Source: Bradyrhizobium xenonodulans
Lineage (GTDB): Bacteria > Pseudomonadota > Alphaproteobacteria > Rhizobiales > Xanthobacteraceae
Assembly (NCBI RefSeq): GCF_027594865.1
Contig: NZ_CP089391.1
Coordinates: forward strand, 6,726,501 to 6,790,500
Direction of reading: 5' to 3'
DNA: 64,000 nucleotides
Position numbers and translations under genes: made by a program. Of this stretch, positions 33,673-41,554 are shown piece after piece. The notes beneath the pieces are model-generated. The model had not been told where the DNA came from. It worked only from the letters and a program-made list of their open reading frames with translations, and did no database searches. Position 1 is the stretch's first letter, and every line of letters starts with the position of its first letter.

Positions 33673-34521
33673 ATGGACTTCGAGGGTTGGGGACCTCGGC
33701 GTTGGGCGAGCCATTTCAACCAGATGCTGAATCTGGCGAACCCGCCTGATCGATACCGTTTCGACATCAGTGCGCTCGCCATGGAGACGTCGTGCTCCCT
33801 TTTCCCGGAAGATCCCATCACCAAGGTCGGTAAAGAAGAGCTCGATGGATTCGCAGGCGCATTAGTGCCGTCCGCGTCGAGGACCAGGTGGGGGATCGTG
33901 TACGGCGCCGGCCAGTCAAGGGGCCGTCGCAGGTTCACCATCGCTCACGAATTCGGCCACTACCTCCTGCACCGGAAGAAGTACCCTGACGGGATCCACT
34001 CCAGCGAAGCCGGCATCGACGGACGGACCAGGCTGCAAATCGAAAGAGAAGCCAACGAGTTTGCCTCCTGGCTTCTGATGCCTCTCGACGATTTCAGGCG
34101 GCAGGTGCCTCCGACCGGCAAGCCGGACTTTGACGTGTTGGGGGATTGCGCCGAGCGGTATGATGTGTCGCTGGTCGCTGCCATCCTTCAGTGGCTCCGC
34201 TATACGGAACGAAGAGCTCTGCTCGTCGTCTCCGTAGACGGTTTCGTCAAGTGGTCGTGGTCGAGCGAGCGGGCGTTGACGACCGGGGCCTTCATCCGCA
34301 CCAGCCGTGGCCCGGTGGAGCTACCGCCGGCATCGGCGGCCGGTCGGGAACTGTTCACGCCGGAGGCCCGGTCCGGTGTCGATCACCCGACCGGCGTCTG
34401 GTTTGACGAGCCGGCGCGCGAACTCTCATTCAAAAGCGAGCGCTACGACGCGGCGTATACACTTCTCCACTTGGGAGACGATCCCGGCTGGAACCGCGTT
34501 GCGCGTCGGCACTCACTCTGA
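33673..34521 (+). CDS. ImmA/IrrE (M78) metallopeptidase
   Basis: This is a 282-residue zinc peptidase. The active site HEFGH lies in RRFTIAHEFGHYLLHRKK, with the third ligand Glu probably in REANEFASWLLMP. The C-terminal half (LLVVSVDGFVKWSWSSERAL, GVWFDEPARELSFKSERYDA) is a sensory-type extension. Such peptidases cleave the partner XRE repressor in ICEBs1 and Deinococcus IrrE/DdrO, leading to derepression of mobile or stress genes. Here it forms an operon with the XRE gene and would provide on-demand induction of the cyclase locus. That last point is inference. Confidence 0.87.
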   Translation: MDFEGWGPRRWASHFNQMLNLANPPDRYRFDISALAMETSCSLFPEDPITKVGKEELDGFAGALVPSASRTRWGIVYGAGQSRGRRRFTIAHEFGHYLLHRKKYPDGIHSSEAGIDGRTRLQIEREANEFASWLLMPLDDFRRQVPPTGKPDFDVLGDCAERYDVSLVAAILQWLRYTERRALLVVSVDGFVKWSWSSERALTTGAFIRTSRGPVELPPASAAGRELFTPEARSGVDHPTGVWFDEPARELSFKSERYDAAYTLLHLGDDPGWNRVARRHSL

Positions 34522-34544
34522 ACAGAAGCTCGACATGCACGGCG

Positions 34545-34760
34545 GTCGAAGCGGTGGATCCAGGACAATGTCATGTTCGAGCTCGGGCTGTTGATGGGAA
34601 AGCTGACCAGACATCGGTCGATCCTGGTCCATCCCAAGGTAAGGTAGATCCCGTCTTCAGGCATTCACCGTCATCCATTTCAGGAGACGATTCCAATCTT
34701 TGTCGATGGGCTAAAGCCGGCGTGCGATCAGCTCCGCCGGATCGTCAAGATGCGGAGCGC
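34545..34760 (+). pseudogene. Remnant of a TIR-like (PF10137-type) effector
   Basis: A plus-strand frame after the peptidase gene reads RWIQDNVMFELGLLMGKLTR, HRSILVHPKVR, stop, then IPSSG and in the same frame ETIPIFVDGLKPACDQLRRI. The DNVxFELGLxxGxL block is the hallmark of predicted nucleotide-binding TIR-like proteins, and the tail resembles their C-terminal helix. The N-terminal two-thirds is missing and a TAG at 34645 interrupts it. If correct, the locus once had a TIR-type effector that has died. Confidence 0.5.
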
Positions 34761-34768
34761 AAGGACGT

Positions 34769-35275
34769 TCACTTTTTGAATAGACTTCGCAGGCGGGAAA
34801 GCAATCCCGGTGTTTTCCGTTCGAGCAAGACCACGACACGCTCCGGAGGTAGACCGGCCCGGAACAACGTCGCCGACATCTTCAATGATCTGCGAAAAAA
34901 CAACCGCACAATGATGAGGACGGCAAAGTTCGCGCCTACTTCTGGATCTTCGACGATCTGGTACATCGCCTGGATATCGTTTCGGCTGGGCACGGGCTCG
35001 AACGTCGGATGCGAATGCCACTCTCCGATATAGTTGAAGCGACGATAGTTGCCGCCCGTTCTAGCAAAGAAATCCGATAAGAAAGCTTTGCTCTGCTTCG
35101 GATCCCGGATGAAATGCATCGTCGTACCGCCCGACCTCTGCACCGAAAGTTCGACTATCCGGAAAGTCTCGCCGCCCACGTGCTCGGCGACGATCACGCC
35201 GCCGATCTCGTTGCGTCGCCCCCGCAGCTCGCGGCGCAGAAGGTCAGTTATCTTGCGCGGTAGGATCAGTTCCAC
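34769..35275 (-). CDS. JAB/JAMM isopeptidase (Cap3-like)
   Basis: This is a 168-residue metalloprotease of the JAMM type that would remove the conjugated partner or process its C-terminus. The ligands fit the EX(n)HSHPX(n)SXXD motif: Glu23 in NEIGG, His87 and His89 in GEWHSHPTFE, Asp100 in PSRND. A GTG start at 35275 overlaps the E2-E1 gene by 32 bp, so it is translationally coupled. In type II CBASS the corresponding protein (Cap3) reverses priming of the signalling enzyme by the E1-E2 protein. The last residues (LSRLRSLFKK) form a basic tail. Confidence 0.85.
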   Translation of the reverse strand: MELILPRKITDLLRRELRGRRNEIGGVIVAEHVGGETFRIVELSVQRSGGTTMHFIRDPKQSKAFLSDFFARTGGNYRRFNYIGEWHSHPTFEPVPSRNDIQAMYQIVEDPEVGANFAVLIIVRLFFRRSLKMSATLFRAGLPPERVVVLLERKTPGLLSRLRSLFKK

Positions 35276-36977
35276 CGATCTTGTCCTTCAGCAACTCAAG
35301 CAACGTGGCGATCTCCGTGACCTTTTCCTGGTCCGACAGCTCGACGACTTCAGGCTCCGGCGGCGGCGGACCGACATCGATCGGATAGGTGTCGAACGGC
35401 TGAGAAAACACCGAATCCGCGCCAAGGCCGATCGCATAGACCGAGTTGGGAAATAGAGACGGGCCACGATCCACCAACAGATCGATGGCGAACCGGGCAG
35501 CGTGGGCCGCGATCACGGAAACGTCCGCGTCGTCGGCGGTCATGGGTACGTCAATGCCGGTGCCAATCGCTTCGTATGGCCGATGCGATCTTCTCGGCAA
35601 CGATCCCCTTTCGCCGAACCAGTTCTCGATGGCGCGCCGCATGAATGACGGTGGTGGCTCGATCCCCGGTCGATACCTGGCGATCAGGCCGCCGAACCCG
35701 CCGCCGAATACTTCCGCCCAGATTACGGGCTTCTTCGCGGACGCGGCCACTGCCGAGAGCAGATTCAGCACATTGGGATCCGCCGTCCCATCCAGCATGA
35801 GGTCGCATTCAGATATTCGTTTCAACATGGCATCGGCACTCTCGTTGGCCTCCTGCCCGCCAAGAGGCACGCGCCATTGCAAGACGTCAATCGACGGGTT
35901 CACGAACTGCAGACGTCGAGCGAGCGCTGGCACCTTGTGCACTCCGGCGTCCCGCCAATCGAGGTCGTTCCGGACCAGGTTATCGGGAAGCAGAATATCG
36001 TCATCGACGAGCACGAAACCGCCGACACCGGATCTCGCGAGCATGGTCGCCGCCTTGCTGCCGAGCGACCCGCACCCGATGATCGCGACCTTCTTTGCCG
36101 CGAGCACCGAATGAGCGGCGTCGAGACGCGTCGCTTCGGGCGGAGGCGATATGACGGCGACATCCACGACCGAGCGCTTTTTTCTGTCGAGGAAAAAGAC
36201 CGACAGCTCGGAGCCGTGCACGATGAAACCATACCTTGCTTCGAGCGTGTTTCCGACGGCAGCAAACCCGCTGTCGAACTCGTCCAGGCTTTCCGTCGTA
36301 GGCGGCGTATCGGTCTCATCCCATCGGCATATCGGCACGCGGCGTTCGGTGTATTCGGGCCCCAACTGCGACGGGACGGTGGGATCCGTCCATTGCGTGC
36401 CGTCGGCCAGCGTCACCTTGTCGACCACATGGACGACGGATTCCTTGTGATAGAGGGACACAAGGTTGGCTTCGAGCGAAGCGCGCAAGGGAAGCTCGCT
36501 AAGCAGGGCGCGAAAGGTGCGCGTCAGAAGATATCGGCTATATCGGATGCGGAGGCCTTGTCCGAGGCTTACGACGTGACGCGAGGGCGCGTCGCCTAAC
36601 TCGTCACCTCCCGGATTCTCGGTCACGAGGAGCTTATGACAACTCTCTATCAGATCTCTGCCGGTGTTGTTGGCGGTCCATGTGTCCGGACCGTATTCAA
36701 GGCAGAGCTCGCCTCCGGCACCGAATTGATGCTCCGACCATCTGGCGGTATCCCCGCGCGGAAACACCGACGGCGGGGTATGCGGAAACATGTCCGGATA
36801 TTGGAGGTAGATCGGGTAAACCCGGCCTCCGGCTCCGATCTCGGCGTCGAGTACTAGACGAAGGCGAGCGTCCAGCCGCCAGGCCGTTACGGCGAACCAG
36901 TCGACCTCCTGAGCGAGAATTTCGATTCCTTGCCGCTCCGCGCGGAACCGAGCGACGTCCGTTAGATACCAGCTCAC
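35244..36977 (-). CDS. E2-E1 fusion protein (ThiF/Cap2-like)
   Basis: This is a 577-residue fusion from a GTG that overlaps the cyclase stop as GTGA. The N-terminal E2 domain has catalytic Cys92 in GAGGELCLEYGPDTW, after YPIYLQYPDMFPHTPPSVFP. The E1 adenylation domain has KKVAIIGCGSLGSKAA (nucleotide loop at 301-306) and VLVDDDILLPDNLVRND, then GGGFGGLIARYRPGIEPP. Only one cysteine (in SECDLMLDG) is found after the nucleotide loop, so a canonical crossover-loop E1 cysteine is not obvious. In CBASS the analogous Cap2 attaches the CD-NTase C-terminus to targets. Here the upstream partner is a tandem cyclase. The open frame beyond the GTG is antisense-like noise and was dropped. Confidence 0.86.
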   Translation of the reverse strand: MSWYLTDVARFRAERQGIEILAQEVDWFAVTAWRLDARLRLVLDAEIGAGGRVYPIYLQYPDMFPHTPPSVFPRGDTARWSEHQFGAGGELCLEYGPDTWTANNTGRDLIESCHKLLVTENPGGDELGDAPSRHVVSLGQGLRIRYSRYLLTRTFRALLSELPLRASLEANLVSLYHKESVVHVVDKVTLADGTQWTDPTVPSQLGPEYTERRVPICRWDETDTPPTTESLDEFDSGFAAVGNTLEARYGFIVHGSELSVFFLDRKKRSVVDVAVISPPPEATRLDAAHSVLAAKKVAIIGCGSLGSKAATMLARSGVGGFVLVDDDILLPDNLVRNDLDWRDAGVHKVPALARRLQFVNPSIDVLQWRVPLGGQEANESADAMLKRISECDLMLDGTADPNVLNLLSAVAASAKKPVIWAEVFGGGFGGLIARYRPGIEPPPSFMRRAIENWFGERGSLPRRSHRPYEAIGTGIDVPMTADDADVSVIAAHAARFAIDLLVDRGPSLFPNSVYAIGLGADSVFSQPFDTYPIDVGPPPPEPEVVELSDQEKVTEIATLLELLKDKIGGTDPTAQDN

Positions 36978-38524
36978 GCAAAGCCGCCCGGCTTCGTCGG
37001 ACCTGCCGGCCGGTCGGGGAAGCTTAGCGGCGCGGCGGGCGACGATGCCGGCTTCAGAAGGCTTGCTCCCGCAGCGGTCTTGACGGCGCGCGCGACCGTG
37101 TCGTTCTTTCCGGCCATCCCGTTGAGCGCCGTTTCGTAGTCCAGGTCGCCGCGAATGCGCATGTCGCCGAAGAGCGCATGCACACCGTGACTCGATTTCG
37201 AGTAGGCGTTCGCCCCTATGGCGGTTTGATTGCCCTTGCAGCGGCCCTGCTCCTGCTCGGAGTTCAGGATTCCGCGACTGACAGCACAACGGACGAGCCC
37301 GCCCTTCATGCCGAGGCGCGTCACCGTGATCGGCCCGTACTCGAAGCCAATCTGAAGCCCGAGGCTGGAAGCGTCGGTTCCCATGTCCTTGAGACGCTTC
37401 AGCGCGATCTTGAAGCTGCTCCGCATCGCGGCCGCGCATAAGGTCATGCTGCTGATGGTCTCAACCGCGTCGGTCGTCTGCGCGGTCCCTTCGGCCAACA
37501 CGCCGTGAATGCAATCCCCGATGAATCTAATCTTTCGGCCCTCGAAGTCCTCGTGCAGCACTGCATCCAGTTCCGATCGCAGGACGTGCAGCGCGCGCAC
37601 GACATGTTTCGCGCCCGCGTCGGTTCCCATGTTGGCTCCGACATAGACAGTGAAGCCATCCAGGTCGCCGTAGATCGAGGCGGCATCCTGCCGCCGCGAA
37701 TTCTTCACCGACAGAGTCTCGATATCCAGGGTGGAGAATGGAGGCGTATGGCCTGAAAATACGAAATCACCGATGGGATTGTTCTTCAGATCCTCAGCCC
37801 AGTCCTTGACGATACCGTCGACCGTCACGTCGAGGCGGGCGGCCTGCTCGCTCTTCGCGATTTCTTCGGCGTTCAGCGGCGTCTTGTCGACATCCTGCGC
37901 TTCGGCAAGGCCGATCGCCTTCCGCGCTTCGTTGGTCAAGAAGATGCCCTGCGCGGAACCGCCGCCCGCGCGCTTGGCGGCATGGTTGGCCGGCCGTCCG
38001 AGAAAGAGCGGCTCGCGGTGACCTCTCCTTCCGTTGTTGACTGCGAGCGCCTTGCCCGTGTCGATACCGACCCGGACCTTGGCCGCAGGATGATCGGCGT
38101 CCTCGCCGGTGCGCGCCAGGACGTTGATGATCAACTGTGCGGTCGCCACGGCACGATGAACGCGCTTCGCCTCGTCGTCGTATGGCTTAGTGAAAACGGT
38201 GTGAAGCCGCTGATTGTGGAAGTCGACGAATATCGATTCGACGGCGCCGATGATACGGTGCGCCGCGCGATAGTGCATGTTCAGGAAGCGGAGCGTGCGC
38301 TTATGGCAGGTCTCTCCCTCGACCGTTGTGACGTTCAAAATGTCCTTCAGGTTCAGGATATCGGCATACAGGTGGACGCCATCGACGCGGTACGCCGTGT
38401 TGCCTGACAACCCCGACAGGTCGGTTTCGCGGACGTATTCCTTGATCTCGATATCCTTGAGAGGCAACGAATCGATCTTCGCGTCGATCCGTTTGGTCGC
38501 GCGGCCACTATTCCAAGTACCCAT
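36974..38524 (-). CDS. Tandem class III nucleotide cyclase, paralogue A (Pycsar-like)
   Basis: This is a 516-residue protein, first gene of the cyclase/E2-E1/JAB operon. The start at 38524 (MGTWNSGRATKR) aligns with paralogue B (MSWNADRAKTR). Module 1: VDGVHLYADILNLKD, RVGIDTGKALAVNNG, LFLGRPANHAAK. Module 2: Asp287/Asp289 in SIYGDLDGFTVYV, Arg333 and Asp337 in RFIGDCIHG, then GGLVRCAVSRGILNSE. The base-selecting Lys of adenylyl cyclases is Arg. The C-terminus ends in a flexible proline-rich tail (PASSPAAPLSFPDRPAGPTK, PGGFA). A Gly-Gly-Phe-Ala end is of interest because Cap2-type enzymes act on the partner's C-terminus. No cyclic product can be deduced with certainty. Confidence 0.83.
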   Translation of the reverse strand: MGTWNSGRATKRIDAKIDSLPLKDIEIKEYVRETDLSGLSGNTAYRVDGVHLYADILNLKDILNVTTVEGETCHKRTLRFLNMHYRAAHRIIGAVESIFVDFHNQRLHTVFTKPYDDEAKRVHRAVATAQLIINVLARTGEDADHPAAKVRVGIDTGKALAVNNGRRGHREPLFLGRPANHAAKRAGGGSAQGIFLTNEARKAIGLAEAQDVDKTPLNAEEIAKSEQAARLDVTVDGIVKDWAEDLKNNPIGDFVFSGHTPPFSTLDIETLSVKNSRRQDAASIYGDLDGFTVYVGANMGTDAGAKHVVRALHVLRSELDAVLHEDFEGRKIRFIGDCIHGVLAEGTAQTTDAVETISSMTLCAAAMRSSFKIALKRLKDMGTDASSLGLQIGFEYGPITVTRLGMKGGLVRCAVSRGILNSEQEQGRCKGNQTAIGANAYSKSSHGVHALFGDMRIRGDLDYETALNGMAGKNDTVARAVKTAAGASLLKPASSPAAPLSFPDRPAGPTKPGGFA

Positions 38525-38836
38525 GGCTATTCGGTATCCCCCTGAAAATATCACCCGCACCCGAAGCCGGTGCGAAACGGTCAATTGCGATCATGTAGGT
38601 ATCGCTCGGCGAATTGCCAAGCGCTGTTGCGCGTTCTCGGCCGGCGGCCTCATGTGCAAGCTTGATGCCGCCCATTCGCTTGATCTGCGCGGGTCGGTGT
38701 GCGACGAGACCACCCGCCGTTCGTCCGATTCGTACGCCACGGTATCCAGCAGCCACACCTGCGCTCTAGATTTCTTTTTTGCTGGAGAGACTTGCGATCG
38801 TATTGCCCAAAACCGATCGAGGTTCGGTGCGGAGGC

Positions 38837-39154
38837 ATGGGCAAGGACGAAAGGACTCGGATCGAGGCGTTGGGGTCGCCAGATCGCACGGAAACGCCGC
38901 GGGCCACGAAGCGCCGTCGCAAGAACCGTGGCATGCCGCCGCCCGCGCCGTTCGATATCGATACGCTTCCGGGCAGCTCTAATTTGACGGCATTGGAGGC
39001 GGCTGCCGTTATCCGGCGCACGCCCGGTGCGCTGGAGCAGTGGCGGCGGGATCCGAACCATTCGCTGAAATGGCGCTACGTCGATGGCCGGCCGCTCTAT
39101 CGTGTCGACGCGGTGCGCGACTATCTGGCCAAGTGCGACAAGACCACTACCTAA
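38837..39154 (+). CDS. Small excisionase/AlpA-like DNA-binding protein
   Basis: This is a 105-residue protein with a basic start (MGKDERTRIEALGSPDRTET, TKRRRKNRG) followed by a winged-helix-like segment, NLTALEAAAVIRRTPGALEQ, WRYVDGRPLYRVDAVRDYLA. This domain order is common in MerR/AlpA/excisionase-like proteins next to P4-type integrases. GGAGG lies very close to the chosen ATG, so a slightly different start is possible. It ends just before, and is convergent with, the integrase gene. Confidence 0.7.
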   Translation: MGKDERTRIEALGSPDRTETPRATKRRRKNRGMPPPAPFDIDTLPGSSNLTALEAAAVIRRTPGALEQWRRDPNHSLKWRYVDGRPLYRVDAVRDYLAKCDKTTT

Positions 39155-40482
39155 GACGCCTCAGCCGCATAATGCTCACGGAGGCGGCCGAGGAGCTCGG
39201 CCTTGATTGGGTCAAGCGGATTCGTCCGCTGAAGGCGCACGATTTTGCCGACCCGTTTCGCGCCAATCAACTCCGCAATGTAGTCGTGAGCCGCTTCGAA
39301 CGCCATCTTGCGGATGATCCACTGTTCGTCGTGATTGTAGACCTGATCGATTCCGCTAGGCTTTTGCCCAACACACAGCCGCTGGATTTCGTTGTCGTAG
39401 CCACAGCGTGACATGATGGTGCGCAAGCTGCGCCTTAAGTCATGCATGGTGAACTTGGCGACGCTCGCTTCCTTGACCAGACGGTTGACCATCTTGGTGA
39501 AGCCGGACATCTGACCGCCGGTCTTTGGTGATGGGAAGACATAGTCGGAGGTTGCTCGCTGGAAATGTTTCGCGGCCGTGAGGACCTCGTCAACCAGGTG
39601 AGTGCGCGGCACATCGTGGTGCAGCCCCATCTTGGTCCACGCCGCATCGAAGGTGATCCGATCGTCCATGATGTGCTTTCGCCACTCGATCATGGTAGGC
39701 TCGCTGCGGCGCGGGCCGCCGAGCAGGCACATGCGTGCCAGGAGACCGAAAGCGCCGAGCTTGCCGGATGCATCCCAGACCTTGATGATTTCCTCATCGG
39801 TCAGCGCGCGGCCCTTCGTTCGGCGTCCGACCCTTTGCGCCCGGGTTTCCTTGGGCGCGCGATAGCCGGCGAGCACGTTGTGCTCGACATAGCCCTCGCC
39901 GACACACCATTCGAGCAAGGTATGCACGTGCTTGCGCAAGTCCTTGGCTGCACCGCGCTTGCCGGTCTTGGCAATCTTGTCGACCGCGGCCATGATCTAC
40001 CGTCGCGTCAGGTCCCCTACGCCGCTCTCGGCGTGATCCTTGAGCCCGCGCCGCAGTGCCGACATTGCTGGCTTCCAGTTGACGACTTGACGTTCGGTCA
40101 AGGACATCTGGTAGGGACCATCTTCAACAATGAGGGCCGCGAGCGTGGTGCGCTGCTTCTCGGCTGCTTGTTGCCGCCTCGCCTCGCGCTTCGGGTCGTT
40201 CGGGTCCAAGCCCTTGACGACCTCGCCTGCGGCGATGGTGGCGGCCTTGCGCGCGGCCTTCTCACTATATTTGGGCCACGCGCCGAGGGTCTTGCGCTGG
40301 GTCCCCCTCACCCCCGGCTTGGTGAAGAGGTAGACCCAGGTCCGGCCGCCGGTGGCGCGCATGCGCAAGGCCAAGCCGGGCAGCTTGTCGTCGTGGAGAT
40401 AATGCTGCGCCTTACCCGGCGGCAGCGTTGCGTTGCGGATCACCGTATCAGTGAGTGTCAGCTGGTTGGCCGGCTCCGTCAT
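39151..40482 (-). pseudogene. P4-type tyrosine integrase interrupted by an amber codon
   Basis: The frame from MTEPANQLTLTDTVIRNATL runs through the DUF4102-type arm-binding domain (LPGLALRMRATGGRTWVYLF) to LTRR, meets TAG at 39997-39999 and continues in the same frame with IMAAVDKIAKTGKRGAAKDL and the catalytic domain. Catalytic residues are present: Arg in GGPRRSEP, His-x-x-Arg in MHDLRRSLRTIMSRCG, and the Tyr probably in DQVYNHDEQ. A single change would restore the 443-codon gene. A re-start at ATG 39991-39993 would make only the core and catalytic domains. The gene reads away from the tRNA-Val fragment at 40803. Confidence 0.85.
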
Positions 40483-40538
40483 GATTCATTCCCTCTCTCT
40501 GTGCCCGGTGTGCCCCGCAAGAAGGCGGTCAGCCCTCG

Positions 40539-40624
40539 AACAGAACCGGGCCTCAAACCTTCTTCTTGTTGTGTGCCGGCGCAGGGAGGATCTACAGACC
40601 CAAACAGAACCGGGTCTCAGACCT
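40539..40624. repeat. Direct repeats upstream of the integrase gene
   Basis: aacagaaccgggcctcaaacct (40539-40560) and aacagaaccgggtctcagacct (40603-40624) match at 20 of 22 positions, 64 bp apart. Each is followed by a T/G-rich run ending tgtgcc. They could be arm-type integrase sites or operators. Confidence 0.55.
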
Positions 40625-40802
40625 CCCCCGTTTTTTGTGCCCCAAGGGAAAATCCCCGGCGGGCACAACAGGGGCATACAAAATGTAGTAAGGACACCTA
40701 AGGGCTCTTATGGCCGAACAAGGCCATAACTCACATCAATCAAAGGGGTTTTTACATTTCAACTATGGCCGGATTTGGTTGAATCGGGTCTACAGATTGT
40801 GG

Positions 40803-40847
40803 TTCACACGGGAGAGGTCCAAGGTTCGATCCCTTGTGCGCCCACCA
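40803..40847 (+). repeat. tRNA-Val(CAC)-like 3' half, putative attachment site
   Basis: This 45-bp stretch begins with an anticodon loop reading TTCACAC, runs through a correct T-arm (CAAGG/CCTTG with loop TTCGATC) and an acceptor strand, and ends in CCA. The 5' half of a tRNA is not present. Such 3' halves are left when an element integrates at a tRNA anticodon loop, and the integrase gene starts 320 bp away. I recall that the symbiosis island of B. japonicum is inserted in a tRNA-Val gene. Confidence 0.75.
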
Positions 40848-40892
40848 TTTAGCCCCTTTAATCAGTAAGTTAGAGATCTTGTTCCCTCGAAG

Positions 40893-40917
40893 TGTGCCCC
40901 GAAAAAGTAGGGGCACA
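40893..40917. promoter_or_regulatory. GC-rich hairpin beyond the attachment site
   Basis: TGTGCCCC and GGGGCACA pair perfectly around a 9-nt loop. Similar gtgcccc/ggggcac runs lie upstream of the integrase (40630-40680), so it may be the trace of another integrase promoter. Confidence 0.35.
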
Positions 40918-40946
40918 GCGGGGGCACAACGCGCCTTGGGCAAAAA

Positions 40947-41089
40947 TCGCTCAGTCTGTATTCCGGATATCTTCTATTGAGGGCCAAATCGCCGCGCTTC
41001 GAGACGAGATCGAAAAGCTCGCCGACGCGGTAAGTCGTTCCCAGGCTGCACTTGCATCCGCTCGCGAAATTGAGCGGTCAGACGCGTGA
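40947..41089 (+). pseudogene. Coiled-coil fragment
   Basis: The frame reads SVFRISSIEGQIAALRDEIE followed by KLADAVSRSQAALASAREIE, a heptad-like helix. There is no reliable start and no family assignment. It may be part of the ATPase remnant downstream. Confidence 0.3.
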
Positions 41090-41129
41090 GCGCAGAGATC
41101 ATCGATAAGAGGCTAGTCCAAATCAGCCC

Positions 41130-41365
41130 TACTCAACGAGCTGCATCAGCGCCTGCGCCCGCATGCCAACTGGAAAACCATCGACTACAGCATCCGCGGG
41201 GACGTTCGCCGGTTCCTGAGCCTAAGAGTTGGAGATTGGCTTAATCCGCAATTCGTTTTCAGCAGTGGACAGCGCCGAGCCGCGGGCCTGGCATTCCTAC
41301 TTATCTGTGCATCTTGCTCGCGCGTGGACGCCTTGGCACTCGCTTCTCCTCGATGATCCCGTTAC
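41130..41365 (+). pseudogene. SMC/ABC-type ATPase C-terminal remnant, frameshifted
   Basis: The frame LNELHQRLRPHANWKTIDYS, IRGDVRRFLSLRVGDWLNPQ, FVFSSGQRRAAGLAFLL matches the end of SMC/RecN/SbcC-like ATPases, with the signature SSGQRR. The continuation with Walker B (LARAWTPWHSLLLDDPV) lies in another frame after an indel near 41305. The N-terminal ATPase half and the rest are lost. Confidence 0.6.
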
Positions 41366-41449
41366 CCGCGCGGGTTTTGCCGTTCAGCTTCACGCCGTAG
41401 CGCGCGGCGACGTCGTCCGCGAACGGGTCGACTGCCAGCCTGTCGGGAA

Positions 41450-41553
41450 GCCCCTTGCGGCCCCGCGATCTCCGGCACCAATTCGCGGTGACCAGGCTCA
41501 GGCTTTGGCACCAACAGCGCGCAGATGTTCAAGCGCTGCCGCCTTTTACACGC
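41450..41553 (+). pseudogene. Tyrosine recombinase fragment
   Basis: The frame reads RDLRHQFAVTRLRLWHQQRA followed by DVQALPPF. This matches the box with HxLRHxFA and the next helix in phage-type integrases of the RitA/XerC kind. There is no start, no catalytic Tyr and no stop in context. Confidence 0.5.
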
Positions 41554-41554
41554 C

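Noticed and set aside
36978-37439. N-terminal extension of the E2-E1 protein
   Set aside because: The extra 154 residues overlap the cyclase gene and are Arg-rich with no similarity to E2 domains; the GTG at 36977 with a GTGA overlap is far more plausible.
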